In this document: in pieces, positions 50,967 through 60,053 of the stretch
Layout: each line of letters begins with the position of its first letter
Position numbering within the stretch: the stretch's first letter is position 1
Source of the DNA: Caloramator australicus RC3
GTDB lineage: Bacteria > Bacillota > Clostridia > Clostridiales > Caloramatoraceae
Reading direction: 5' to 3'
Assembly: GCF_000297115.1 (NCBI RefSeq)
Contig: NZ_CAKP01000067.1
Span: forward strand, 16,587 to 80,586
DNA: 64,000 bases
The notes under the pieces: model-generated
What the model saw: only the letters and a program-made list of their open reading frames with translations
The model's database searches: none
Told to the model about the DNA's origin: nothing
Made by a program: the position numbers and the translations under genes

Positions 50967-53762
50967 ATGGATTATAGCAAAACGCTCAATTTGCCACAAA
51001 CAGAGTTTGCTATGAGGGCCAATTTACCACAAAAGGAACCAAATATTTTAAAGGAATGGGAAGATATTGATATTTATAAAAAAGCTCTTGAAAAGAATAA
51101 AGGGAAAACTCCATTTATTCTTCATGATGGGCCACCTTATGCTAATGGTGATATTCATTTAGGACATACTCTAAACAAAATATTAAAAGATATGATAAAC
51201 AAATATAAGACTATGAGAGGCTTTTATGCACCTTATGTTCCGGGATGGGATACTCATGGTCTTCCAATTGAACTTCAGGCATTAAAGAAATTGGGTATAA
51301 AGGTCCATGATGTGTCAACTATTGAGTTTAGAAATATGTGTAGGGATTACGCCCTTGAGCAGGTGGAAAGACAAAAGGAACAGTTTAAACGTTTAGGAGT
51401 TATAGGAGACTGGGAAAATCCTTATCTTACGTTATCACCGGAATTTGAGGCTAAGCAGATAGAGATTTTTGGAGATATGGCTCAAAAGGGATATATTTAT
51501 AAAGGGCTAAAACCTGTGTATTGGTGCCCATCCTGTGAAACTGCCCTTGCAGAAGCAGAAATAGAATATGATGATGAAACTTCAAATTCAATTTATGTTA
51601 AATTTAGATTATTGGATGATAAAGGTTTATTTAAGGATCTTGGCGTTAACCTTAATAATATTTATTATGTAATATGGACGACAACAACTTGGACGTTACC
51701 TGCTAACCTTGCTATATGTCTAGGACCTGACTTTGATTATGTGCTTGCTAAGTTCAATGAAGAGGTATATATAGTTGCTAAGGAACTTCTTGAAAATGTT
51801 AAAAAAGCTGCAAAACTTGAAGGAGAAGAAATTTTAGCAACCTTTAAAGGATATGAACTTGAAGGACAGGTATGCCATCATCCCTTCTTTGATAGAGAAT
51901 CATTAATAATAGTTGGCGAACACGTTACATTAGAATCAGGAACAGGATGTGTTCATACAGCACCAGGACATGGGGAAGAGGACTTTTATATAGGTCAAAA
52001 ATATGGATTAGAAGTATTAAATCCTGTTGATGGTAAAGGAAGATTTACTGAGCTTGCAGGCAAATATGCTGGATTAACATATAAGGAAGGGAACAAGGCT
52101 ATTCTACAGGATTTAAGAGAAAGCAATATGCTTCTTGCAGAGGAAAAGATTACCCACTCCTATCCACATTGCTGGAGATGTAAAAACCCAATTATTTTTA
52201 GAGCAACAGAACAGTGGTTTGCTTCAATAGAAGGCTTTAGAAAGTCAGCAATAGAAGCCATAAAGGAAGTAAAATGGATTCCAGAGTGGGGAGAAGATAG
52301 AATTGAAAGCATGGTTGCTGAACGTGGCGATTGGTGTATTTCAAGGCAAAGGACATGGGGAGTTCCAATTCCAATCTTCTATTGTGAAGAGTGCGGTAAG
52401 GAATTGGTTGATAAAAATATTATTTACCATGTAGCAGAGATTTTCAGACAAAAAGGGTCAAATGCTTGGTTTGAATTAGAAGCAAAGGATCTTCTACCAG
52501 AAGGAACGAAGTGCGGATGTGGCTCGGATAAATTTAGAAAAGAAACTGATATTATGGATGTTTGGTTTGACTCAGGTTCAAGCCATGTAGGGGTATTAGA
52601 GACAAGGGATGAGCTAAGCTGGCCAGCTGACCTTTATATAGAAGGTAACGACCAATATAGAGGGTGGTTCCAATCTTCACTTTTAACATCGGTTGCAACA
52701 AGAGAAAAGGCACCATATAAGATGGTTATAACTCATGGTATGGTTGTTGATGGTGAAGGCAGAAAGATGTCAAAATCCTTAGGAAATGGAATTGATCCAC
52801 TTGATGTTATAAAAGAATATGGCGCTGATGTTTTAAGGCTTTGGGTTTCTTCAGCAGATTATAAAAGCGATGTTAGAATGTCAAAGGATATTTTAAAGCA
52901 GCTTTCTGAAGTATATAGAAAGATAAGAAATACTGCAAGATTCCTCCTTGGAAATCTTTATGATTTTAATCCAGATACCGATATGGTTGATTATGAAGAA
53001 ATGAATGAGCTTGATAAATGGGCTCTTTTGAAATTACAACACTTAATAAAAGATGTTACAGATGCCTATGAAAACTATGAGTTCCATATTTTATACCACG
53101 ATATCCATAATTTCTGCGTCGTTGACATGAGCAATTTCTACTTAGACATAATTAAAGATAGGCTATATACGGAAAGACCTGATTCTAAGGAAAGAAGGGC
53201 TGCACAAACTGTTCTTTGGACGATATTAGATGCTTTAGTAAAAATGATTGCTCCTGTCTTATCCTTTACAGCAGATGAAATATGGAAGTATATGCCGAAA
53301 TCAAAAAATAATAATTTTGAAAGCGTTCATCTTGCAGATTGGCCGGAAGTCGTTGAAAAGTATGTTGATAAAGAATTAGAAAATAGATGGGATAATGTTC
53401 AAAGAATAAGAGGAGAAGTTTTAAAGGCATTAGAGATGGCAAGAGTTAATAAAATAATTGGACATTCATTAAATGCTAAAGTTCAAATATTTGCTGAAGG
53501 TGAAACCTATAATTTCTTAAATGAAATTAGAAACTATCTAGAAACAGTATTTATAGTTTCTAAAGTGGAGTTGATTGAAGGAATTAATAAAGCACCTGAA
53601 AATGCTTATAAAGGAGAGGAAATCAAAGAATTGGCTGTCCTTGTTTCTCAAGCTGACGGAGAAAAATGCGAAAGATGCTGGGTATACAGTGAAACAGTTG
53701 GAAGGTCAAAAGAACATCCGACTTTATGTGCAAGATGTTTAGAGGTAGTTAAGAGTCTATAA
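50967..53762 (+). CDS. ileS: Isoleucyl-tRNA synthetase
   Basis: 931-aa class I synthetase. HIGH-type motif HLGHTLNKI (about 57-65), editing CP1 domain (about 190-400), KMSKS motif GRKMSKSLGN (about 594), anticodon-binding domain, and a C-terminal zinc finger CERC..CARC (about 900-922). It is the bacterial type with zinc finger, and length is normal. ATG 50967 follows AGGAGGAGG. Confidence 0.98.
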   Translation: MDYSKTLNLPQTEFAMRANLPQKEPNILKEWEDIDIYKKALEKNKGKTPFILHDGPPYANGDIHLGHTLNKILKDMINKYKTMRGFYAPYVPGWDTHGLPIELQALKKLGIKVHDVSTIEFRNMCRDYALEQVERQKEQFKRLGVIGDWENPYLTLSPEFEAKQIEIFGDMAQKGYIYKGLKPVYWCPSCETALAEAEIEYDDETSNSIYVKFRLLDDKGLFKDLGVNLNNIYYVIWTTTTWTLPANLAICLGPDFDYVLAKFNEEVYIVAKELLENVKKAAKLEGEEILATFKGYELEGQVCHHPFFDRESLIIVGEHVTLESGTGCVHTAPGHGEEDFYIGQKYGLEVLNPVDGKGRFTELAGKYAGLTYKEGNKAILQDLRESNMLLAEEKITHSYPHCWRCKNPIIFRATEQWFASIEGFRKSAIEAIKEVKWIPEWGEDRIESMVAERGDWCISRQRTWGVPIPIFYCEECGKELVDKNIIYHVAEIFRQKGSNAWFELEAKDLLPEGTKCGCGSDKFRKETDIMDVWFDSGSSHVGVLETRDELSWPADLYIEGNDQYRGWFQSSLLTSVATREKAPYKMVITHGMVVDGEGRKMSKSLGNGIDPLDVIKEYGADVLRLWVSSADYKSDVRMSKDILKQLSEVYRKIRNTARFLLGNLYDFNPDTDMVDYEEMNELDKWALLKLQHLIKDVTDAYENYEFHILYHDIHNFCVVDMSNFYLDIIKDRLYTERPDSKERRAAQTVLWTILDALVKMIAPVLSFTADEIWKYMPKSKNNNFESVHLADWPEVVEKYVDKELENRWDNVQRIRGEVLKALEMARVNKIIGHSLNAKVQIFAEGETYNFLNEIRNYLETVFIVSKVELIEGINKAPENAYKGEEIKELAVLVSQADGEKCERCWVYSETVGRSKEHPTLCARCLEVVKSL

Positions 53763-53766
53763 TAAA

Positions 53767-53800
53767 AACCCCTTAAGGACTAACCTTAAGGGGTTTTTTT
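53767..53800. terminator. Bidirectional terminator after ileS
   Basis: AACCCCTTAAGG (53767-53778) and CCTTAAGGGGTT (53784-53795) form a 12-bp stem with a 5-nt loop, flanked by A-run and T-run. It also serves the convergent reverse gene. Confidence 0.92.
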
Positions 53801-54077
53801 ACTTTTTACTATATTTTATGTCAAGGAAAAGTGAAAATAATATATTTGTAAGGGCTGCGATAAAAAACATAGTTGCTAGGATAAATCTTGCTAGGTCTTC
53901 AAATCCTACTGTCGCTTTTTTGCCAAGATATATGTTTATGAGACCGCCTATAAGAAATAAAATTCCTATTATGTATTTTAAAAATTTAACCTTCGAATAT
54001 TTAAACAAAACAAATGTAAGGATAGCAGAAAACAAGGAAACTGCAACAATAACTGTAAAAAAACGTCCTAAAACCAT
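53799..54077 (-). CDS. Small membrane protein, 92 aa, unknown function
   Basis: Three hydrophobic segments: FFTVIVAVSLFSAILTFVLF, FLKYIIGILFLIGGLINIYL and FILATMFFIAALTNILFSLF, with basic loops. I know no function. The minus-strand start has AAGGAAGGTG upstream and hydrophobic codon patterns, so I prefer it to the plus-strand frame 53818-54123, which lacks an RBS and is a shadow. Monocistronic between ileS and aroB. Confidence 0.75.
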   Translation of the reverse strand: MVLGRFFTVIVAVSLFSAILTFVLFKYSKVKFLKYIIGILFLIGGLINIYLGKKATVGFEDLARFILATMFFIAALTNILFSLFLDIKYSKK

Positions 54078-54113
54078 TTTAAAACACCTTCCTTTTTTAA
54101 TATTATATATTTC

Positions 54114-54142
54114 TTTTCATTAAAATGTTTAATTGTTATAAT
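54114..54142 (+). promoter_or_regulatory. Putative sigma-A promoter of the aro operon
   Basis: TTTTCA (54114-54119), 17-nt spacer, perfect TATAAT (54137-54142), 33 nt before aroB. Confidence 0.55.
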
Positions 54143-54174
54143 ATTTTTAAAGAAGTGTATTAGAGGGGTTAGTT

Positions 54175-55239
54175 ATGAAGGAAGTTAAAGTAAATGTTTC
54201 AAAACCTTATAATATTTACATATCCCATGATTTTAACTTGTTTAAAGGATTGCTGGAGAAATATAAATGTCATTCATTATTTATTGTAACCGATGATACA
54301 GTTTATAATCTATATAAAAATTATTTTAATCAAATTCCATATATAATTGGATTAAAATCAATTAAACCAGGGGAAGGAAGCAAAAACATAAACACAGTTC
54401 TTGAGATATACAATTCGCTAATTAAATGTAACGCTAATAAAAAGACGGCAATAGTAGCCATGGGTGGAGGAGTGGTTGGCGATTTAGCAGCTTTTGTAGC
54501 CTCAACCTTTATGAGAGGGATTAGGGTAGTTCATATACCTACAACTCTTATGGCACAATGTGATAGCAGTATAGGTGGAAAAACAGGATTTGATTATAAC
54601 GGAATTAAAAACATTATAGGAACTTTTTATCAACCGGAATTTGTCTTTACTGATGTAAGTTTTTTAAAAACGTTGGATAAAAGGCAATTTTTAAATGGAA
54701 TTGCTGAAGTTATCAAATATTCTATAGTTTGCGATGAGGGCCTTTGGGACTACCTGATGCAAAATAAAAGGGGATTGCTTGAAAGGGAATCTGATAAACT
54801 TATGCATATAGTTCATAAATGCTCTAAAATTAAAGCTAAAATCGTAGAAGAAGATGTGTATGATAATGATAGAAGACAGGTTCTTAATTTTGGACATACA
54901 ATAGGTCATGCAATTGAAAGCTACTTTAAATTTGAAATTTTACATGGAGAGGCAGTATCCATTGGCATGGTGGTTGAATCTTATTTATCTTATCAGCTTG
55001 GATATATTAATTTTTCAGATTATCAAAGGATCATCGAGTTGATAAAGAATATCGGATTACCCGTAAAAATAAAAGTCGATGATATTGAAAAATTAATGGA
55101 ATACATAAAAAAAGATAAGAAAAAAATAAATGAAAATATAAAATTTGCTTTACCATATAATATTGGCCATGCTATAATTACAGGGGATTTAAAAGAAAAC
55201 TTTGTAAAAAATGCTATAAAATATTGTTTGGGAGGTTAA
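54175..55239 (+). CDS. aroB: 3-Dehydroquinate synthase
   Basis: 354-aa NAD- and metal-dependent enzyme converting DAHP to 3-dehydroquinate, second step of the shikimate pathway. GGGVVGDLAAFVASTFMRG, PTTLMAQCDSSIGGKTGFD and NFGHTIGHAIE with metal histidines are present. ATG 54175 follows GAGGGG. First gene of aroB-mtnN-aroF-aroA. Confidence 0.96.
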   Translation: MKEVKVNVSKPYNIYISHDFNLFKGLLEKYKCHSLFIVTDDTVYNLYKNYFNQIPYIIGLKSIKPGEGSKNINTVLEIYNSLIKCNANKKTAIVAMGGGVVGDLAAFVASTFMRGIRVVHIPTTLMAQCDSSIGGKTGFDYNGIKNIIGTFYQPEFVFTDVSFLKTLDKRQFLNGIAEVIKYSIVCDEGLWDYLMQNKRGLLERESDKLMHIVHKCSKIKAKIVEEDVYDNDRRQVLNFGHTIGHAIESYFKFEILHGEAVSIGMVVESYLSYQLGYINFSDYQRIIELIKNIGLPVKIKVDDIEKLMEYIKKDKKKINENIKFALPYNIGHAIITGDLKENFVKNAIKYCLGG

Positions 55240-55243
55240 ATAG

Positions 55244-55933
55244 ATGATCGGAATAATTGGAGCAATGGAAGAAGAAGTATTAAAGCTAAAGAAAATGATG
55301 AAGGTAGATAGAATAGAAAAAAAGGCTAATATGGAGTTTTACAAAGGAATTTTACTTGATAAAGATGTTGTAGTGGTAAGAAGCGGCATAGGAAAAGTCA
55401 ATGCTGCCATTTGCACACAAATACTTATAGACGATTTTAATGTGGATATAGTGATAAATACTGGAGTAGCAGGCAGAGTTAACGAAAAATTAAATCCAGG
55501 TGATGTTGTGATATCAAAGGATTTAGTTCAACATGATGTTGATGGAACATGCATTGATTATAAGCCAGGACAAATACCAAGAATGGATGATTATATTTTT
55601 AAAGCAGATGAAAAATTGATAAGCTTGGCATTTGAAGCAACCAAGGACATAGAGCATTTTAATGTTCATATAGGAAGGATTGCAACAGGAGATCAAGTAA
55701 TTGCAGATTCTAAAAAGCTTATATGGCTCAAGGAAACCTTTGATGCGTTAGCTGTTGAAATGGAAGGGGCAGCTATTGCCCATGCCAGCTATATAAATAA
55801 TATTCCCTTTGTAGTAATAAGGTCTATTTCAGATTTTGCAGATGAAAACCATGTTGCAGATTATGAAAAGTATATTAATATAGCAATAGAGAATTCTATT
55901 TCAATTTTAACAAATATGTTAAAAAAGCTGTAG
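55244..55933 (+). CDS. mtnN: 5'-Methylthioadenosine/S-adenosylhomocysteine nucleosidase
   Basis: 229-aa Pfs/MtnN nucleosidase removing adenine from MTA and SAH. GIIGAMEEEV at the N-terminus, NTGVAGRVN, MEGAAIAH with the substrate-binding Met-Glu, and RSISDFAD with the catalytic Asp. Its place in a shikimate operon, 4 bases after aroB and 8 before aroF, is unusual to me and does not suggest a direct pathway link. Confidence 0.95.
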   Translation: MIGIIGAMEEEVLKLKKMMKVDRIEKKANMEFYKGILLDKDVVVVRSGIGKVNAAICTQILIDDFNVDIVINTGVAGRVNEKLNPGDVVISKDLVQHDVDGTCIDYKPGQIPRMDDYIFKADEKLISLAFEATKDIEHFNVHIGRIATGDQVIADSKKLIWLKETFDALAVEMEGAAIAHASYINNIPFVVIRSISDFADENHVADYEKYINIAIENSISILTNMLKKL

Positions 55934-55941
55934 GTGATACT

Positions 55942-56715
55942 ATGGTCAAAAAAATAAAGCAAGGTCCTAAGGTTAATATAAATCAGCCTTTAATAATTGC
56001 TGGACCCTGCAGTGTTGAAAATTATGATATTATGGATAAAACAGTTAAATTTTTAAAGGAGTTAGGAATTGAATACATTAGGGGTGGCGCATTTAAACCA
56101 AGAACATCTCCCTATAGTTTTCAAGGTTTGGGAATGGAAGGAATAGAAATACTAGAAGATATGAAGAAAAAATATGGTGTTAAAATAGTTTCAGAGATAC
56201 TTGACATTAGAGATCTTGAAGAAATGATAGATTCGATTGATATAATACAAGTTGGTTCAAGGAATATGTATAATTATCCCTTGTTAAAGGAATTAGGGAG
56301 GATAAAAAAACCTATTCTTCTTAAAAGGGGTATTTCGGCAACAATTGATGAATGGTTAAATGCAGCGGAATACATAGCTTTGGAAGGAAATACTGATATA
56401 ATTCTGTGTGAAAGAGGTATAAGAACATTTGAAAACTACACCAGAAATACTCTTGATTTAAATTGTGTTCCTGTGGTTAAGCAAAGGACTAATTTGGCAA
56501 TAATAGTAGATCCAAGCCATGGAACTGGAAGAAGAGAATTGGTAAAGCCATTAAGTCTTGCAGCAATTGCAGCTGGAGCTGACGGATTATTAATAGAAGT
56601 TCATCCTGATCCGGATAACGCTTTATCGGATGGTTTCCAGTCATTAAATTTTGAGGAATTTAAGGATACATATAACAAAGTAATTTCCACATATCACTGT
56701 GTAAATACGAGGTGA
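55942..56715 (+). CDS. aroF: DAHP synthase (3-deoxy-7-phosphoheptulonate synthase), KDO8PS-like type
   Basis: 257-aa enzyme of the short type I-beta DAHP synthase group, condensing PEP and erythrose 4-phosphate. IAGPCSVE, GGAFKPRTSPYSFQG, LKRG, and IVDPSHGTGRRE with metal ligands are all visible. There is no N-terminal ACT/ferredoxin-like regulatory domain or chorismate mutase fusion, so it may lack feedback control. ATG 55942 after AGGTGA. Confidence 0.94.
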   Translation: MVKKIKQGPKVNINQPLIIAGPCSVENYDIMDKTVKFLKELGIEYIRGGAFKPRTSPYSFQGLGMEGIEILEDMKKKYGVKIVSEILDIRDLEEMIDSIDIIQVGSRNMYNYPLLKELGRIKKPILLKRGISATIDEWLNAAEYIALEGNTDIILCERGIRTFENYTRNTLDLNCVPVVKQRTNLAIIVDPSHGTGRRELVKPLSLAAIAAGADGLLIEVHPDPDNALSDGFQSLNFEEFKDTYNKVISTYHCVNTR

Positions 56716-56719
56716 TTAA

Positions 56720-58021
56720 ATGAATTTTATTACAAGTAAATGTAATAATCTAAAGGGAAGAGTTAGATTAAAAGGGGATAAGTCGATATCCCATAGGGCT
56801 GCATTAATTTTACCACTGTGTCATGGCGATGCAGTGGTTAAAAATTTTTTGTTTGCTGAGGATACGATAAATTCTTTAAATGCAATGAGAATGCTTGGGG
56901 CTGATATAAAAATAGTTAATGATGAAGTTCATTTTAAAGCCAGAGGACTACAAAGTTTAAAACCACCAGTTAAGAGTATATATCTTGGAAATTCTGGGAC
57001 ATCTATAAGGCTTATATCTGGCATATTGTCATCCATAGATGGATATTTTGCTGTTTATGGGGATGAATCCCTTTGCAGAAGACCAATGAAAAGGATTATC
57101 GATCCCCTTAACATAATGGGAGCTGATATTAAGTCAATATTAAATAACGATAGGGCACCTTTATTAATAAAGGGAGGGAAACTAAAGGGAATAGAATACA
57201 GCTTAGAAGTTCCTTCTGCTCAAGTTAAATCTGCTATTATTTTGGCTGGACTTAATGCAGATAGGGAAACAAAAATAAAGGAAAAGGTTAGATCACGGGA
57301 CCATACTGAAAGGATGTTAAAATATTTAGGGGCAGATTTAGAAATTAAGAAGGATGAAATAAGATTAAAGGGAGGGCAACAATTACAAGCAAGGGATTTA
57401 TTTGTCCCATCTGATTTTTCATCAGCTGCCTTTATTATAGCAGCTGCTGCATTGACTGAAAATTCAGAGGTTACAATTGAGGATGTGCTTTTAAATCCAA
57501 CACGGACAGGTTTTCTAGAAGCATTTAAGAATATGGGAGGCCAATTTGAAATATTAAATTTAAGAGAAGTTAACAATGAGTTGGTAGGCAGTATAAAGGT
57601 TTATAGAAGTAAATTAAAGGGAATTACTATTGAGGGGGAGATAATTCCAAGGCTTATAGATGAAATTCCTTTGATATCAATTCTAGCAGCTTTTGCTGAA
57701 GGTGAAACTATAATAAAAGATGCACAGGAATTGAAATACAAAGAAAGCAATAGAATAGAAAGCATAGCTTATAATTTAAAGGAAATGGGAATAGAATACG
57801 AAATCAGAGATGATGGATTAAAGATTTTAGGCAATACATATATTTTGAAAGACAGTTATAATTTTTATTCCTTTAAAGATCATAGAATAGCTATGGCTTT
57901 TTCATTAGTTGGTTTTGTTTTGGATAATGTTAGAGTTTATGACTGTGATAATGTTAAAACCTCTTTCCCAGATTTTGTAGAAGTTATGGAGGGAATAAAC
58001 GGAAAAATTAAGATAGTATAA
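56720..58021 (+). CDS. aroA: EPSP synthase (3-phosphoshikimate 1-carboxyvinyltransferase)
   Basis: 433-aa enzyme adding enolpyruvyl to shikimate 3-phosphate. KGDKSISHRAAL binds substrate; GNSGTSIRLISGIL, RRPMKRIIDPL, SAQVKSAIILAG and DHRIAMAFS follow. The LGNSGTSIRL form (Ser where most class I enzymes have Ala) points to class II-type residues near the PEP site. The rest of the pathway (aroC, aroE, aroK, aroD) is not in this window. Confidence 0.95.
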   Translation: MNFITSKCNNLKGRVRLKGDKSISHRAALILPLCHGDAVVKNFLFAEDTINSLNAMRMLGADIKIVNDEVHFKARGLQSLKPPVKSIYLGNSGTSIRLISGILSSIDGYFAVYGDESLCRRPMKRIIDPLNIMGADIKSILNNDRAPLLIKGGKLKGIEYSLEVPSAQVKSAIILAGLNADRETKIKEKVRSRDHTERMLKYLGADLEIKKDEIRLKGGQQLQARDLFVPSDFSSAAFIIAAAALTENSEVTIEDVLLNPTRTGFLEAFKNMGGQFEILNLREVNNELVGSIKVYRSKLKGITIEGEIIPRLIDEIPLISILAAFAEGETIIKDAQELKYKESNRIESIAYNLKEMGIEYEIRDDGLKILGNTYILKDSYNFYSFKDHRIAMAFSLVGFVLDNVRVYDCDNVKTSFPDFVEVMEGINGKIKIV

Positions 58022-58029
58022 AACTTTAT

Positions 58030-58056
58030 ATGGGGTTGAATGATATCAACCCCATT
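58030..58056 (+). repeat. 27-bp direct repeat, copy 1 (terminator stem without T-run)
   Basis: Identical to 58347-58373. It holds the hairpin GGGGTTGA-ATGATA-TCAACCCC. After this copy the sequence continues ATTCAGAC, so the T-run of a terminator has been lost here. Confidence 0.9.
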
Positions 58057-58346
58057 CAGACTGTTGAAAAAGTTGTTTTTTGATAAGCCCCGTGAAGGAT
58101 TTCCCTGGCATTCGCTCATTTCGCTAAGCAATTCTAAGCTTTTCTTTGTTTTCAAAAGTCCTACCCTCGTGAGCCGACATCCGTGTCGGCCACTCGGCTC
58201 TGCACGTCCGTGTGCAGAATTACGGACTTTTGAAAAGTCGAAAAGCAAGAATTGCTAGAGCTCATGAGAGATGCCTTTTTGAAATCCATTCACGGGGCTC
58301 TTGCATTGCAAAGTCTAAACAACAATGAGAGATTGTCTACAATCTG
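58057..58346. mobile_element. MITE-like palindromic insert, 290 bp, non-coding
   Basis: Visibly richer in G and C than the rest of the window and largely self-complementary. Ends CAGACTGTTG (58057-58066) and the complement of CAGATTGTAG (58337-58346) are 8/10 inverted repeats. Inside, 58087-58103 pairs with 58281-58298 (one bulge), 58149-58161 pairs exactly with 58224-58236, and the centre has GAGCCGA/TCGGCTC (58171-58177, 58194-58200) and CTGCAC/GTGCAG (58200-58205, 58212-58217). Open frames across it on both strands are artefacts of the palindrome. It encodes no transposase. Confidence 0.7.
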
Positions 58347-58376
58347 ATGGGGTTGAATGATATCAACCCCATTTTT
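58347..58376 (+). terminator. 27-bp direct repeat, copy 2: terminator after aroA
   Basis: Second copy of the repeat (58347-58373), with GGGGTTGA/TCAACCCC stem and the tail ATTTTTCACT, so it is the functional terminator form. It lies against the stop of the reverse ECF gene. Confidence 0.75.
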
Positions 58377-58942
58377 CACTCTTTAAAAGAAGATTTAAGA
58401 GCCTTTACTACGGCAGTAACGATTATTACTGCTACTATAATTTCTAGAGTCCCATTTTTAAGACCTACTAATAATAGAAATTTTCCTAAAGTATCTATTG
58501 CAATTTTTCTTATGTTGGCAAAGGATTGGGCAGCAAATAAGTAAATCATTGATAAAACTAAAACGGTATTTGTTAAAGTTCCTAAAATTGCTGTTAAAGA
58601 TGCATTTTTTGTTTTCTTGTAAGCTAAAGCAGAGATTATACCTATCATAATTCTTGGAAATATAGAAACCATTGGATTTATAAAAACAGGGGCTAAAGGA
58701 CCAGAAAGATTACTGATTAAACTTGAGAGACCAAAGATTAACCCTACAATTATTCCACCAAAATAACCTTCAAAAATAGATGCAATTATAACTGGAATGT
58801 GCATAAATGTTACCCTGATGGCTCCTAATTGGATGTAACCAAAGGGAGTAAAACTCATAAAAATAGAAATTGCACCTAAAATAGAAAGACGAGTTAAAGT
58901 TTTTAATGGAAAAGGTTTGACTTGATTTGGATTAGTTAACAT
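58376..58942 (-). CDS. ECF transporter S component (vitamin uptake)
   Basis: 188-aa substrate-binding membrane component of an energy-coupling-factor transporter, with about six helices. The pattern RLSILGAISIFMSFTP...IRVTFMHIPVIIASIFEGYFGGI fits the folate/pantothenate type S-components, but the vitamin cannot be fixed. ATG 58942 has GGAGGTG 5 nt upstream; the longer frame from 58981 precedes that RBS. No ECF ATPase or T component is nearby, so it would share a common module. No riboswitch is recognisable before it. Confidence 0.85.
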   Translation of the reverse strand: MLTNPNQVKPFPLKTLTRLSILGAISIFMSFTPFGYIQLGAIRVTFMHIPVIIASIFEGYFGGIIVGLIFGLSSLISNLSGPLAPVFINPMVSIFPRIMIGIISALAYKKTKNASLTAILGTLTNTVLVLSMIYLFAAQSFANIRKIAIDTLGKFLLLVGLKNGTLEIIVAVIIVTAVVKALKSSFKE

Positions 58943-59086
58943 AAAAACACCTCCATGTTCCGGCCATAAAGGTCCAGACATATTTTAATTTAATTTTATA
59001 TTTTTTATGAAATGTAATCAATATAAAATTACCATAAATACATATTTAATAAGTTTTTAAGGCAAAATAATTTTGGAGGGCCTTTT

Positions 59087-59371
59087 ATGAAGGAAAAAAA
59101 GGATTTAGAATTAATTAAGAATTTATCGCTACAACTTGAAAGAGCGAAAATAGGTGATTATGTAGATTTAATGCAAAATCCAACTCGTTTGATTTTATTA
59201 AACTTTATTTCAGGGATAGCAAGGGGAGTAGGCATAGGAATAGGTTTTACAATATTAAGCGCTTTTATAATTTATGTTTTACAGCGGCTTGTTATGCTTA
59301 ATTTACCCTTAATAAGCGGTATTATTTCTGAAATAATACGCCTTGTAAAATATAGATTGCCAGGAGCATAA
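59087..59371 (+). CDS. DUF5665-type membrane protein, 94 aa
   Basis: Amphipathic N-terminal region (KNLSLQLERAKIGDYVDLM) followed by a central hydrophobic stretch (GIGFTILSAFIIYVLQRL) and a second one (PLISGIISEIIRLV). It fits the small family DUF5665 found in Firmicutes, function unknown. GGAGGGCC precedes ATG 59087. yteA follows after 11 bases. Confidence 0.75.
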   Translation: MKEKKDLELIKNLSLQLERAKIGDYVDLMQNPTRLILLNFISGIARGVGIGIGFTILSAFIIYVLQRLVMLNLPLISGIISEIIRLVKYRLPGA

Positions 59372-59382
59372 GGAGTGGTTTT

Positions 59383-59988
59383 ATGGATTCAAACAAATTA
59401 AAACAATATAAAGAAAAATTAAAAAAAGAAAGACAAAGAATTTTACAAACCATAGATTCTATGTATGAAAATGGTCTTGCAAGTCCACAGCGGGAGGAGG
59501 TTGGTGAGCTTTCTGTAAATGACAATCATCCTGCGGATATGGGGACAGAAATGTTTGATAAAGAAAGGGGATATGCCCTTTTAAGCAATGAAAAGGATAT
59601 GTTATATCAAATAGATAGAGCCCTTGAAAATATAGAAAAAGGAACATATGGAAAATGTGAAGTCTGTGGAAGAGAGATTGAGGAGGAAAGGCTAAATTTG
59701 TTACCCTATGCCCTAAGGTGTTCTAACTGTGAAAAGGAAATGATTAATCATAATACCTTTAGGTATGATAGACCAGCAGAGGAAGAGGTTCTTAATTATC
59801 CCTTTGGAAGGACCTTTAATGATATATCTGAATCGGTTGAGTATGATGGTGAAGATGCATGGCAGGATGTTGACGAGTTTAATAAAATTCCCAAAATGAA
59901 ACGAAATTATGAAGATGAGTATATAAGCGGAACCGTAGATGAAACTGATAATATTAGCAATCAACAATACAAAAATCAGTTACCCTAA
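59383..59988 (+). CDS. yteA: TraR/DksA-type zinc finger protein, YteA family
   Basis: 201-aa protein with an N-terminal coiled region (about 1-60), a NDNHPADMGTEMFDKERG segment typical of YteA, and a zinc finger C-xx-C ... C-xx-C (KCEVCGREI, RCSNCEKE, about 90-112). The C-terminal half (EEVLNYPFGRTFNDISES) is specific to YteA. The family is called sporulation-related in Firmicutes; unlike DksA a role on RNA polymerase is not shown. ATG 59383 after AAGGAG. Confidence 0.88.
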   Translation: MDSNKLKQYKEKLKKERQRILQTIDSMYENGLASPQREEVGELSVNDNHPADMGTEMFDKERGYALLSNEKDMLYQIDRALENIEKGTYGKCEVCGREIEEERLNLLPYALRCSNCEKEMINHNTFRYDRPAEEEVLNYPFGRTFNDISESVEYDGEDAWQDVDEFNKIPKMKRNYEDEYISGTVDETDNISNQQYKNQLP

Positions 59989-59990
59989 AG

Positions 59991-60020
59991 GGCTTGCATT
60001 ATTGCAAGTCTTATTTTATT
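59991..60020 (+). terminator. Terminator after yteA
   Basis: GGCTTGCA (59991-59998) with TGCAAGTC (60003-60010), 8 bp including one G-T pair, 4-nt loop, then TTATTTTATT. Confidence 0.7.
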
Positions 60021-60053
60021 ATGTTAATAGCTAAATAAGAAATGGGGGATGTT

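Noticed and set aside
53818..54123. Plus-strand 101-aa frame
   Set aside because: It is the shadow of the reverse membrane protein, which has an RBS and three clean hydrophobic segments.
57937..58258. Open frames of 103 aa (minus) and 72 aa (plus) over the palindromic element
   Set aside because: They lie on both strands of a nested inverted repeat, overlap the end of aroA, lack ribosome binding sites, and have compositions unlike nearby proteins. They arise from the palindrome.
58943..59086. Possible vitamin riboswitch before the ECF S-component
   Set aside because: Only about 40 nt with GGAGGTG separate the start from AT-rich sequence; no TPP, FMN, cobalamin or THF riboswitch core is recognisable.
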